Shown here piece after piece: positions 1 through 7,600 of a stretch of DNA of 16,667 nucleotides. The stretch covers positions 1 through 16,667 of the forward strand of contig NZ_CAKRGI010000039.1 of the NCBI RefSeq assembly GCF_934330165.1, read 5' to 3'. Each line of letters begins with the position of its first letter. Position 1 is the first letter of the stretch. The notes under the pieces are model-generated. The model was not told the DNA's origin. It saw nothing but the letters and a program-made list of their open reading frames with translations, and searched no databases. A program made the position numbers and the translations under genes. This DNA comes from an uncultured Mediterraneibacter sp. GTDB taxonomy: Bacteria > Bacillota > Clostridia > Lachnospirales > Lachnospiraceae.

Positions 1-657
1 AGCGTACTTGATAAACCGCTTACGGTAAAAGAGAACCTAATGAGCAGAGCTGCTTTGTACGGCATTACAGGAAATGCTTTTGATAAGAGATTACAGGAAC
101 TGGTCGAGATTTTGGATTTTGACGAGTTCTTAAAAAGACCTGTAGGTAAGTTGTCGGGAGGTCAGAGAAGAAGAATTGATATTGCCCGTGCATTGTTGCA
201 CAGACCGGAGATTTTGATTCTTGACGAGCCTACAACAGGGCTTGATCCGCAGACGAGACAGTTAATCTGGAATGTTATCGAGAAGCTTCAAAAAACAGAA
301 AATATGACAGTATTTCTAACCACCCATTATATGGAAGAGGCTGCTAATGCCGGGTATGTTGTGATTCTTGACAAAGGAAGTATCGCAGCGGAAGGTACAC
401 CGTTTGAACTTAAAAATGATTATGTACAGGATATCGTATCAGTTTATGGTGTTTCCGAAGATGAAATAAAGTCATTGAACAGAGAATATAAAAAAATTCG
501 TGACGGATATCAGATAAAAGTAAGAAATACGCAGGAAGCAACGAAGCTTATTGTAGAACATCAGGAGTTGTTCAGGGATTATGAGATAGTAAAAGGCGGT
601 ATGGATGATGTATTTCTTGCAGTCACAGGAAAAAAGCTTGGAGGTGAGCATTTATGA
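1..657 (+). CDS. ABC-2 exporter ATP-binding protein (5' end outside window)
   Basis: ATPase subunit of a DrrA/NodI-like ABC exporter that would power the permease encoded next. The reading frame is open from base 1 (SVLDKPLTVKENL precedes the first ATG at 40), so that ATG is internal and the gene starts upstream; the Walker A motif is therefore not in the window. Seen in order: the signature LSGGQRRR (about bases 153-176), Walker B with D-loop (ILILDEPTTGLD, about 213-248), the H-switch (LTTHYMEEA, about 316-342), and a C-terminal tail ending in DDVFLAVTGK, typical of the DrrA-type C-terminal domain. The stop overlaps the permease start by 4 bp (ATGA), so the two genes are translationally coupled. 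The substrate cannot be told from sequence; drug, lantibiotic or lipid export are all possible. Confidence 0.95.
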   Translation, partial: SVLDKPLTVKENLMSRAALYGITGNAFDKRLQELVEILDFDEFLKRPVGKLSGGQRRRIDIARALLHRPEILILDEPTTGLDPQTRQLIWNVIEKLQKTENMTVFLTTHYMEEAANAGYVVILDKGSIAAEGTPFELKNDYVQDIVSVYGVSEDEIKSLNREYKKIRDGYQIKVRNTQEATKLIVEHQELFRDYEIVKGGMDDVFLAVTGKKLGGEHL

Positions 658-1556
658 GAACAGTATTGGCATTAATGAACAGGAATAGGAAACTGTTTTT
701 TAAAGATAAAGGTATGTTGTTTACGTCAATGATCACACCCGTCATTCTGATTGTTCTGTATGCTACGTTTCTTGCAAAGGTTTTCAGAGATTCTTTTACG
801 GCTGCAATTCCGGATATGATCACGATTTCGGATAAGCTCATTAATGGAACCGTGGCAGCACAGCTGACAGCATCACTTATGGCAGTGAGCTGTATCACGG
901 TAACATTTTGTGTGAACCTGACTATGGTGCAGGACAAGGCAAATGGAACCAGGAAGGATTTTAGTGTTTCACCGGTTAGCAAGGGAAAAATCTATTTGGG
1001 ATATTTTCTGTCAACAGTTGCTAATTCGTTGATGGTCAATGGACTTGCATTTGTATTATGCCTGGGATATCTGCTTAAAATGGGATGGTATATGAATGCA
1101 GCAGATGTATTATGGGTTCTATTTGATATGATATTGCTCGTCCTGTTTGGAAGTACTCTTTCAAGCATTATTAGCTTTCCATTGACAACACAGGGACAGC
1201 TTTCAGCTGTGGGTACAATTGTCAGTGCAGGATATGGTTTTATATGTGGTGCTTATATGCCGATTTCAAATTTTGGTTCAGGTCTTCAGAAGGCACTGTC
1301 TTATCTTCCGAGTACATATGCCACTTCATTGATTAAGAATCATATGCTTCACGGAGTTTTTAAGGAGATGGAGAGAAAGCATTATCCGGATGAAATGGTT
1401 GAAGCGATAAGAGACACTCTTGATTGCAATCCAGTATTTCATGGAAATGTGGTAAGTGTAAATCAGATGATTGGTATCATGATAGGAAGTATAGCTGTAT
1501 TTGGAATTATTTACTATGTGGTTACATTGCTGCCAGAGGGTGAAGGCGGACGATAG
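654..1556 (+). CDS. ABC-2 family transporter permease
   Basis: Membrane subunit of the exporter, 300 aa, partner of the ATPase just upstream. Six hydrophobic stretches fit the ABC-2 fold: roughly residues 22-47, 68-92, 110-143, 152-178, 182-206 and 270-292. There is a cytoplasmic, charged N-terminus (MNRNRKLFFKDKG) and a polar loop of about 55 residues before the last helix. The ATG overlaps the ATPase stop (ATGA), with GGAGGTGAG just upstream as ribosome binding site. The gene ends at TAG 1554-1556 and no further operon member follows; the next 800 bp are decayed DNA. Being an ABC-2 permease is clear from architecture and context; the transported compound is unknown. Confidence 0.93.
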   Translation: MRTVLALMNRNRKLFFKDKGMLFTSMITPVILIVLYATFLAKVFRDSFTAAIPDMITISDKLINGTVAAQLTASLMAVSCITVTFCVNLTMVQDKANGTRKDFSVSPVSKGKIYLGYFLSTVANSLMVNGLAFVLCLGYLLKMGWYMNAADVLWVLFDMILLVLFGSTLSSIISFPLTTQGQLSAVGTIVSAGYGFICGAYMPISNFGSGLQKALSYLPSTYATSLIKNHMLHGVFKEMERKHYPDEMVEAIRDTLDCNPVFHGNVVSVNQMIGIMIGSIAVFGIIYYVVTLLPEGEGGR

Positions 1557-1581
1557 GAAATATTATTTTTAGGAATGCTAG

Positions 1582-1653
1582 GCAATGCAGGAAAATTTAT
1601 TGTAAAGGCTAAGACGTAGTGTAGATTGTAATATTACAGTTTTGCATTGCGTC
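1582..1653 (+). promoter_or_regulatory. Leader with two competing inverted repeats and a 12-bp palindrome
   Basis: GCAATGCA (1582-1589) is the exact complement of TGCATTGC (1643-1650). The overlapping CATTGCGTC (1645-1653) also pairs over 9 positions, two of them G-U, with GACGTAGTG (1613-1621). The two pairings use the same 3' segment and exclude each other. Between them lies a perfect 12-bp palindrome, TGTAATATTACA (1627-1638). A GGAGG site follows at 1665-1669. This could be a folded leader, a protein-binding site, or a leftover of a mobile element end; function is not established. Confidence 0.4.
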
Positions 1654-1679
1654 GTTTATATTATGGAGGTCAGATAAGA

Positions 1680-1751
1680 ATGAAAGCAATCATAATTATT
1701 GCAGCAGTAGCAACACCAATTGCAAAGTCACAGCATATGCGTGAGATATGA
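1680..1751 (+). CDS. Tiny ORF, 23 aa, unknown
   Basis: Reads MKAIIIIAAVATPIAKSQHMREI and stops. GGAGG at 1665-1669 lies 10 nt before the ATG, so it could be translated. The first half is hydrophobic. I do not recognise it; it may be a leader peptide or the broken start of a lost gene. Its stop overlaps the ATG of a second tiny ORF. Confidence 0.25.
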   Translation: MKAIIIIAAVATPIAKSQHMREI

Positions 1752-1798
1752 AAAAGAAAGCCATTGTGGATAAAACTGCGGAAACTCACGGAAAATGA
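1748..1798 (+). CDS. Tiny ORF, 16 aa, unknown
   Basis: Reads MKKKAIVDKTAETHGK. It overlaps the preceding 23-aa ORF by 4 bp (ATGA), an arrangement usually seen in translationally coupled genes, but both are so short that chance or gene decay is the likelier explanation. No family recognised. Confidence 0.15.
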   Translation: MKKKAIVDKTAETHGK

Positions 1799-1801
1799 AT
1801 A

Positions 1802-1830
1802 TTCACAAAGATAAGATGCTATGGTATAAT
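1802..1830 (+). promoter_or_regulatory. Promoter of the relic integrase
   Basis: TTCACA (1802-1807), a 17-nt spacer and TATAAT (1825-1830), with an extended -10 (TGG directly before TATAAT). This is a strong sigma-A type promoter by match. It points into the integrase relic and, with no evident terminator after it, possibly on into ychF. Confidence 0.7.
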
Positions 1831-1872
1831 ACAAGGTACTGTATTAGGGTTTCTTATGAGAGGAACTGAAAT

Positions 1873-2287
1873 ATGGGAAAAGATTTAAAAGGCAAAGAAC
1901 TTGGCAAGGGAATATCTCAGGAAAGTACGGGATTATACTCAGCCAGAATTGGTAGGATTGAAATGGGAAGATGTCGATTTTAAATCCAAAAAAAATTCAG
2001 ATTCGCAGAAGTATGGAATATCGTTACAGTGCAAAGGAGTGGCGTATCGGAGAGCCAAAGAGTAAATCAGGTTACCGTACGATACCCTTAACAGAAGAAG
2101 CGGTTGCTATACTAAAAAAAACAAAAAGAAAAAAATAAGAGGATTTCAGAAATTTCAACAGAAGGGGAAGAATTTGTGTTTCTGCGTCGAAAAGGGACAC
2201 CAGCCAAGAACAGTACATATGACACTTCAGATGTTACTGAGCCATTCAAATATTGGAAGCACTTATGGCAATGTAATGGCCCACTAA
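1873..2287 (+). pseudogene. Decayed tyrosine recombinase (integrase) of an integrative element
   Basis: Remains of a phage/Tn916-type site-specific integrase, recognised in five pieces across three frames. The N-terminus MGKDLKGKELGKGISQ (1873-1920) is typical of such integrases and has AGAGGA as ribosome binding site. At about 1921 a deletion jumps into the catalytic domain (PELVGLKWEDVDF). An A8 run at 1988-1995 then shifts frame into KIQIRRSMEYRYSAKEW and GYRTIPLTEEAVAILK. A second A8 run at 2114-2121 shifts it into ISEISTEGEEFVFLRRKGTP. A last piece, LQMLLSHSNIGSTYGNVMAH, resembles the C-terminal LLGHS box and ends at TAA 2285-2287. The segment with the HxLRH motif is missing and no clear catalytic tyrosine remains, so the protein cannot be active. 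Confidence 0.85.
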
Positions 2288-2296
2288 ATGGCCCAC
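2275..2296 (+). repeat. Short tandem repeat AATGGCCCAC at relic integrase end
   Basis: AATGGCCCAC occurs at 2275-2284 and again at 2287-2296, separated by TA. It straddles the stop codon of the integrase relic, where integrative elements often carry their attachment site. Only two copies exist, so this may be chance duplication. Confidence 0.45.
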
Positions 2297-2359
2297 TTGC
2301 AAAAATAAGTATGCTGAAATCCCTTGAAATCAAAGAATTTACAGGAGGAAATATAAAAA

Positions 2360-3457
2360 ATGAAATTAGGAATTGTAGGTTTACCCAATGTAGGGAAAAG
2401 TACATTATTTAATTCGCTGACAAAGGCAGGAGCAGAGTCAGCCAATTATCCATTTTGTACGATCGACCCAAACGTGGGAGTTGTAACAGTGCCGGACAAG
2501 CGCCTTGATGTGTTGGGAGAGATGTATCATACAAAGAAGATCATCCCGGCAGCCATTGAGTTTGTGGATATCGCAGGTCTTGTGAAAGGTGCATCTAAAG
2601 GAGAAGGACTTGGAAACCAGTTCCTTGCGAATATTCGTGAAGTAGATGCGATCGTACACGTAGTAAGATGCTTCGAGAATACGAACATTGTTCATGTGGA
2701 TGGAAGCATTGATCCGATTCGTGATATCGAGACAATTAATCTGGAACTGATCTTTTCTGATCTTGAAGTTCTTGAGAGAAGAATTGCGAAGACGGTGAAA
2801 TTATCAAGAAATGATAAGACAGCAGCCAAAGAACTGGATCTTCTGCAGCGTCTGAAGGCACATCTGGAAGATAATAAGATGGCGAAAAGCTTTACGACAG
2901 ATGATGAGGACGAGCAGGCATGGCTTGCTGAATACAACCTTCTGACAGCAAAACCGGTTATTTTTGCTGCCAATGTGTCAGAAGATGATCTGGCAGATGA
3001 CGGAGCATCAAATGAAGGTGTGCAGGCAGTCCGTGAGTATGCAAAAGAAGAGAACTGTGAAGTATTTGTTGTATGTGCAGAGATTGAGGAAGAGATTTCT
3101 CAGTTAGATGATGATGAGAAAAAAATGTTTCTGGATGATCTCGGACTGGAGGAGTCCGGTCTTGAAAAGCTGATCAAGGCAAGTTATCATCTGCTTGGAC
3201 TGATCAGCTACCTGACAGCCGGAGAGCCGGAAGTACGTGCGTGGACGATCAAAAGAGGTACAAAAGCACCTCAGGCGGCAGGAAAGATCCATACAGATTT
3301 TGAGCGTGGATTTATCCGTGCCGAAGTGGTAAGTTATGATGATCTGATCGCATGCGGTTCTCATACAGCAGCAAAGGAAAAAGGCTTGATCCGTCTGGAG
3401 GGAAAAGAGTACGTGGTACAGGACGGCGATATTATGCTGTTCCGATTTAATGTATAA
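2360..3457 (+). CDS. ychF: Redox-regulated ATPase/GTPase YchF (Obg-like)
   Basis: Universally conserved Obg-family P-loop protein of 365 aa, the usual length, which binds ribosomes and is linked to stress and translation control. Visible: the P-loop GLPNVGKST (residues 7-15), switch/G3 [17 protein letters not shown] (70-86), and the G4 position as NVSE (205-208) instead of NKxD, the family hallmark that goes with ATP rather than GTP preference. A helical insertion spans about 134-190 and a C-terminal TGS domain about 280-363, ending DIMLFRFNV. The start is set by AGGAGGA at 2343-2349 (ten bases before the ATG). It lies only 72 bp after the integrase relic, and I see no promoter of its own in that gap. 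Confidence 0.97.
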   Translation: MKLGIVGLPNVGKSTLFNSLTKAGAESANYPFCTIDPNVGVVTVPDKRLDVLGEMYHTKKIIPAAIEFVDIAGLVKGASKGEGLGNQFLANIREVDAIVHVVRCFENTNIVHVDGSIDPIRDIETINLELIFSDLEVLERRIAKTVKLSRNDKTAAKELDLLQRLKAHLEDNKMAKSFTTDDEDEQAWLAEYNLLTAKPVIFAANVSEDDLADDGASNEGVQAVREYAKEENCEVFVVCAEIEEEISQLDDDEKKMFLDDLGLEESGLEKLIKASYHLLGLISYLTAGEPEVRAWTIKRGTKAPQAAGKIHTDFERGFIRAEVVSYDDLIACGSHTAAKEKGLIRLEGKEYVVQDGDIMLFRFNV

Positions 3458-3482
3458 AGATTAGAGAGAAAATGTCAGAAGT

Positions 3483-3526
3483 GGCACCATTTGCAGCAGA
3501 AGAAAGAAGAAAGTGCATATGGTGCC
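3483..3526 (+). terminator. Hairpin between ychF and lgt
   Basis: GGCACCATTTGCA (3483-3495) pairs with TGCATATGGTGCC (3514-3526) over 13 positions with one mismatch, around a purine-rich loop. The T-run after it is weak (TTCATTTATTTC), so it is either a poor terminator or an mRNA-stabilising hairpin in a ychF-lgt transcript. Confidence 0.45.
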
Positions 3527-3578
3527 TTCATTTATTTCAATGATACTCTCAGTTCGAAAAAGGAAAGGGGATGGAGTT

Positions 3579-4526
3579 ATGCATTATGATATTAGTTTTC
3601 CACATCTTGGGATCACATTAGATCATGTGGGAAAGAGTGTGGATCTTTTTGGGATTTCTATTGCATATTACGGAATTATTATAGGAATGGCGATTCTGAT
3701 CGGCTTTGCGATCGCCACATCAGAAGCGAAAAGAACAAGACAGAATCCCGAAGATTATCTTGATATGGGAATTATGGGTGTAATTGTAGGTATTGCCGGA
3801 GCAAGAATCTATTATGTGGTTTTTTCATGGGATATGTATAAAGATGATCTGCTGGATATTTTTAACCTCAGAGAAGGCGGTCTTGCAATTTACGGTGGCG
3901 TGATCGCAGCGGTTATTTCTGTTTTTGTCCTTGCAAAAGTGAAGCATCTTTCACCGTTCCAGATCTTTGATACGATTGCAATGGCATTGTTGAACGGACA
4001 GATGCTGGGACGTTGGGGAAACTTTTTTAACAGAGAAGCATTTGGTGAATACACGGATGGCTTATTTGCCATGAGACTTCCGGTGGATGCAGTCAGATCA
4101 GGGGATATTACAGAGAAGATGCGGGAACATATGGAACGGATTGATGGAGTAAGTTATATTCAGGTGCATCCGACATTTTTATATGAATCCCTGTGGTGTG
4201 CAGTGCTGTTGATCATTCTGGCTCTTTACAGAAAGCATAAAAAATATGAGGGGGAACTGTTTCTGATGTATCTGTTCGGATATGGTCTTGGAAGAGTGTG
4301 GATCGAGGGACTCCGCACGGATCAGTTATTGCTTCCGGGAATTGGTCTGCCGGTATCCCAGTTACTTGCCGGAGCACTGGTGATAGGAACGGGAATTGCG
4401 TTGATCTATCTCAGTAAGCACCATAAAAATGAGCCAATACACCGGAGCGTAACGAAGTATAAACCGATGCCGGAAAAGATCAAAGGTAAGAAGCCACCGA
4501 AGTGGAATGAGCGCTTATTTAAGTGA
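3579..4526 (+). CDS. lgt: Prolipoprotein diacylglyceryl transferase
   Basis: Membrane enzyme that moves diacylglycerol from phosphatidylglycerol to the lipobox cysteine of prolipoproteins, the first step of lipoprotein maturation. Predicted 315 aa with about seven membrane segments. Family motifs: GARIYYV (74-80), GGLAIYGG (100-107), GRWGNFFNREAFG (144-156, including the conserved Arg, Asn and Glu), HPTFLYES (197-204) and GRVWIEGLRTD (238-248, with the essential Arg). I chose the ATG at 3579 rather than a GTG at 3513. GGGG at 3567-3570 is well spaced from it, the extra 22 residues are unlike Lgt, and the earlier start lies inside the 3483-3526 hairpin. The C-terminal tail is basic and longer than in the shortest homologues. 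A substrate lipoprotein (MetQ) is encoded in this window. Confidence 0.95.
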   Translation: MHYDISFPHLGITLDHVGKSVDLFGISIAYYGIIIGMAILIGFAIATSEAKRTRQNPEDYLDMGIMGVIVGIAGARIYYVVFSWDMYKDDLLDIFNLREGGLAIYGGVIAAVISVFVLAKVKHLSPFQIFDTIAMALLNGQMLGRWGNFFNREAFGEYTDGLFAMRLPVDAVRSGDITEKMREHMERIDGVSYIQVHPTFLYESLWCAVLLIILALYRKHKKYEGELFLMYLFGYGLGRVWIEGLRTDQLLLPGIGLPVSQLLAGALVIGTGIALIYLSKHHKNEPIHRSVTKYKPMPEKIKGKKPPKWNERLFK

Positions 4527-4565
4527 CAAATCCCAGAATCTGTATACGAAAATATACAAAGAACG

Positions 4566-4595
4566 AGTCCGGTCATACTGGACTTTTGTTATTTT
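4566..4595 (+). terminator. Terminator of lgt
   Basis: AGTCCGGT (4566-4573), a 3-nt loop, then ACTGGACT (4577-4584) form an 8-bp stem with one G-U pair, followed by TTTGTTATTTTT. It ends lgt transcription just before the nifJ promoter, whose -35 box lies in the right arm of this stem. Confidence 0.7.
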
Positions 4596-4607
4596 TGGCG
4601 ATATAAT
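4579..4607 (+). promoter_or_regulatory. Promoter of nifJ
   Basis: TGGACT (4579-4584, 4/6 match to TTGACA), a 17-nt spacer, then a perfect TATAAT (4602-4607). It is followed by a roughly 45-nt leader and the strong ribosome binding site AAGGAGGA (4643-4650). Confidence 0.6.
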
Positions 4608-4657
4608 GTGGATACATATGAAAAAATTTCAGTGTAAATTTCAAGGAGGAACAAAAA

Positions 4658-7600
4658 ATGGCAAGAAAAATGAAGACCATGGATGGTAATCAGGCAGCAG
4701 CTCACGTATCTTATGCGTATACAGAAGTTGCAGCGATTTACCCGATTACGCCATCATCCGTTATGCCGGAGCATGTCGATGAGTGGGCAACAGAAGGCAG
4801 AGAGAACATTTTCGGACAGACTGTACAGGTGACAGAGATGCAGTCCGAGGCAGGTGCAGCAGGAGCTGTGCATGGTTCTCTTGCAGCAGGTGCACTTACA
4901 ACTACTTTTACAGCATCACAGGGACTCCTGCTCATGATTCCTAACTTATATAAAGTAGCAGGTGAGCAGCTTCCGGGAGTGTTCAACGTATCTGCACGTG
5001 CACTGGCAAGTCACGCACTGTCAATTTTTGGAGATCATTCAGATGTTTACGCCTGTCGTCAGACCGGAGCAGCTATGCTCTGCGAGTCCAGTGTCCAGGA
5101 AGTTATGGATCTGACACCGGTTGCTCATTGTGCAGCACTTGAGGGCAAGCTTCCATTCATCAATTTTTTCGATGGATTCAGAACATCCCATGAGATCCAG
5201 AAGATCGAGACATGGGATTACGAAGATCTGAAAGATATGGTAAGCATGGATGCAATCGATGAGTTCCGTGCACATGCACTGAATCCGAACCACCCATGCC
5301 AGAGAGGTTCTGCTCAGAACCCGGATATCTTCTTCCAGGCAAGAGAAGCTTGTAATCCTTACTATGATGCACTTCCGGCAATTGTTCAGAAGTACATGGA
5401 TAAAGTAAATGCAAAGATCGGAACAGATTACAAGTTATTTAACTATTATGGAGCAGCAGATGCCGAGCATGTGATCGTAGCAATGGGATCTGTCTGTGAT
5501 ACGATCGAGGAGACGATTGATTACCTGACAGCGGCAGGCGAGAAAGTCGGAGTTGTCAAGGTTCGTCTTTACAGACCATTCAGTGCTGAGGCTCTGATTG
5601 ATGCGATCCCGGATACAGTTAAGAGAATTTCTGTACTTGACAGAACAAAAGAGCCTGGATCACTTGGCGAGCCACTGTACCTGGATGTTGTTGCAGCATT
5701 GAAAGGATCTAAGTTCGATGCAGTTCCGGTTTATACAGGACGTTATGGACTTGGTTCCAAGGATACAACACCGGCACAGATCGTTGCTGTATATCACAAT
5801 GATGCAAAAGCTAAATTTACGATCGGTATCAATGATGATGTAACGCATCTGTCACTGGAAGCTAATGAGCCACTGGTTACGACACCGGAAGGAACGATCA
5901 ACTGTAAGTTCTGGGGACTTGGAGCTGACGGAACAGTAGGTGCGAACAAGAACTCGATTAAGATCATCGGTGATAATACAGATATGTATGCACAGGCTTA
6001 CTTTGATTATGACTCAAAGAAATCCGGTGGTGTTACAATGTCTCACCTCCGCTTTGGTAAGAAGCCGATCAAGTCTACATACCTGATCCATCAGGCAAAC
6101 TTTGTAGCATGTCATAACCCGTCCTATGTTGACAAGTACAACATGGTACAGGAACTGGTTGACGGAGGAACATTCCTTCTGAACTGTCCATGGGATGCAC
6201 AGGGTCTGGAAGAGCATTTACCGGGACAGGTAAAAGCTTATATTGCACAGCACCATATCAGGTTCTATACGATCGACGGTATCAGGATCGGTAAAGAGAT
6301 CGGACTTGGAGGACGTATCAATACAGTTCTTCAGTCTGCATTCTTCAAGCTGGCATCCATTATTCCGGAGGAGCAGGCAATTGATCTTATGAAAGCAGCT
6401 GCAAAGGCTACTTACGGAAGAAAAGGTGATAAGATCGTACAGATGAACTATGATGCGATCGATGCAGGAGCAAAGCAGGTTGTAGAAGTAGAAGTTCCGG
6501 AGAGCTGGAAAGATGCTGCTGACGAAGGACTCGCTACACCGCATATTGAAGAAGGCGGAAGAGCCGATGCAGTTGCATTTGCAAAGAATATTCAGGCAAA
6601 AGTAAATTCTCAGGAAGGAAATACCCTGCCGGTATCTGCATTTAATGATTATGTAGATGGTTCTACACCATCCGGTACATCTGCATACGAGAAGCGTGGT
6701 ATCGCAGTTGATATCCCTGTATGGGATCCGAGCAAATGTATCCAGTGTAACCGCTGTGCATATGTCTGCCCGCATGCAGTTATCCGTCCGGTAGCACTGA
6801 CAGAGGAAGAAGCAGCTCAGGCACCGGAAGGCATCAAGACACTTGGTATGATCGGAATGCCGGATATGAAGTTTACAATGACAGTATCCGCTTATGACTG
6901 TACGGGATGCGGATCCTGTGTAAATGTCTGCCCGGGCAAGAAGAATAAAGAGACCGGAGAAGTTGAGAAGGCTCTGACAATGGCAAGCATGGAAGAAAAT
7001 GCAGGCGAGCAGAAGTACTTTGATTTCGGTACAGAGATCCCTGTAAAACCGGAAGTCGTTGCCAAGTTCAAAGAGACGACAGTAAAAGGAAGCCAGTTCA
7101 AGCAGCCACTCCTTGAGTTCTCAGGAGCATGTGCAGGATGTGGAGAGACTCCATATGCGAAGCTGGTAACGCAGCTGTTCGGAGACAGAATGTATATTGC
7201 AAATGCGACAGGATGTTCTTCTATCTGGGGTAACTCCTCACCGTCCACACCATATACGGTAACACCGGAAGGAAAAGGACCTGCATGGAGCAACTCTTTG
7301 TTCGAGGACAATGCTGAGTTTGGATACGGTATGTTACTTGCACAGAATACGATCAGAGACAGACTGAAAGCAAAGGTTGAGAAGATTGCAGAGAAGACAG
7401 AGGATGAGGCAGTGAAAGCTGCAGCAGCTGAATATCTTGAGACATATACAGTAGGAGCTACAAACGGAACAGCTACAGACAAGCTGGTTGCTGCTTTGGA
7501 AGCATGTGACTGTGACTGCGAGGATAAGGCAGATATTCTGAAGAACAAAGACTTCCTGGCTAAGAAGTCCCAGTGGATCTTCGGAGGAGACGGATGGGCT

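Larger units (their letters stand above)
1557..1872. other. Non-coding stretch with inverted repeats and tiny ORFs
   Basis: About 315 bp between the exporter and the integrase relic. It contains no recognisable protein. It does contain a group of inverted repeats (1582-1653), a GGAGG site at 1665-1669, two tiny overlapping ORFs (1680-1751 and 1748-1798) and a strong promoter (1802-1830), listed separately. It probably marks the old junction between chromosome and an integrated element; that is inference from the neighbouring relic. Confidence 0.6.

Noticed and set aside
2176..2412. 78-aa ORF running into ychF
   Set aside because: Its first part is one frame of the integrase relic and the rest is read-through into ychF in the wrong frame.
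4507..4689. 60-aa ORF spanning the lgt end and nifJ start
   Set aside because: It crosses the lgt terminator and nifJ promoter, and overlaps the nifJ start in another frame.
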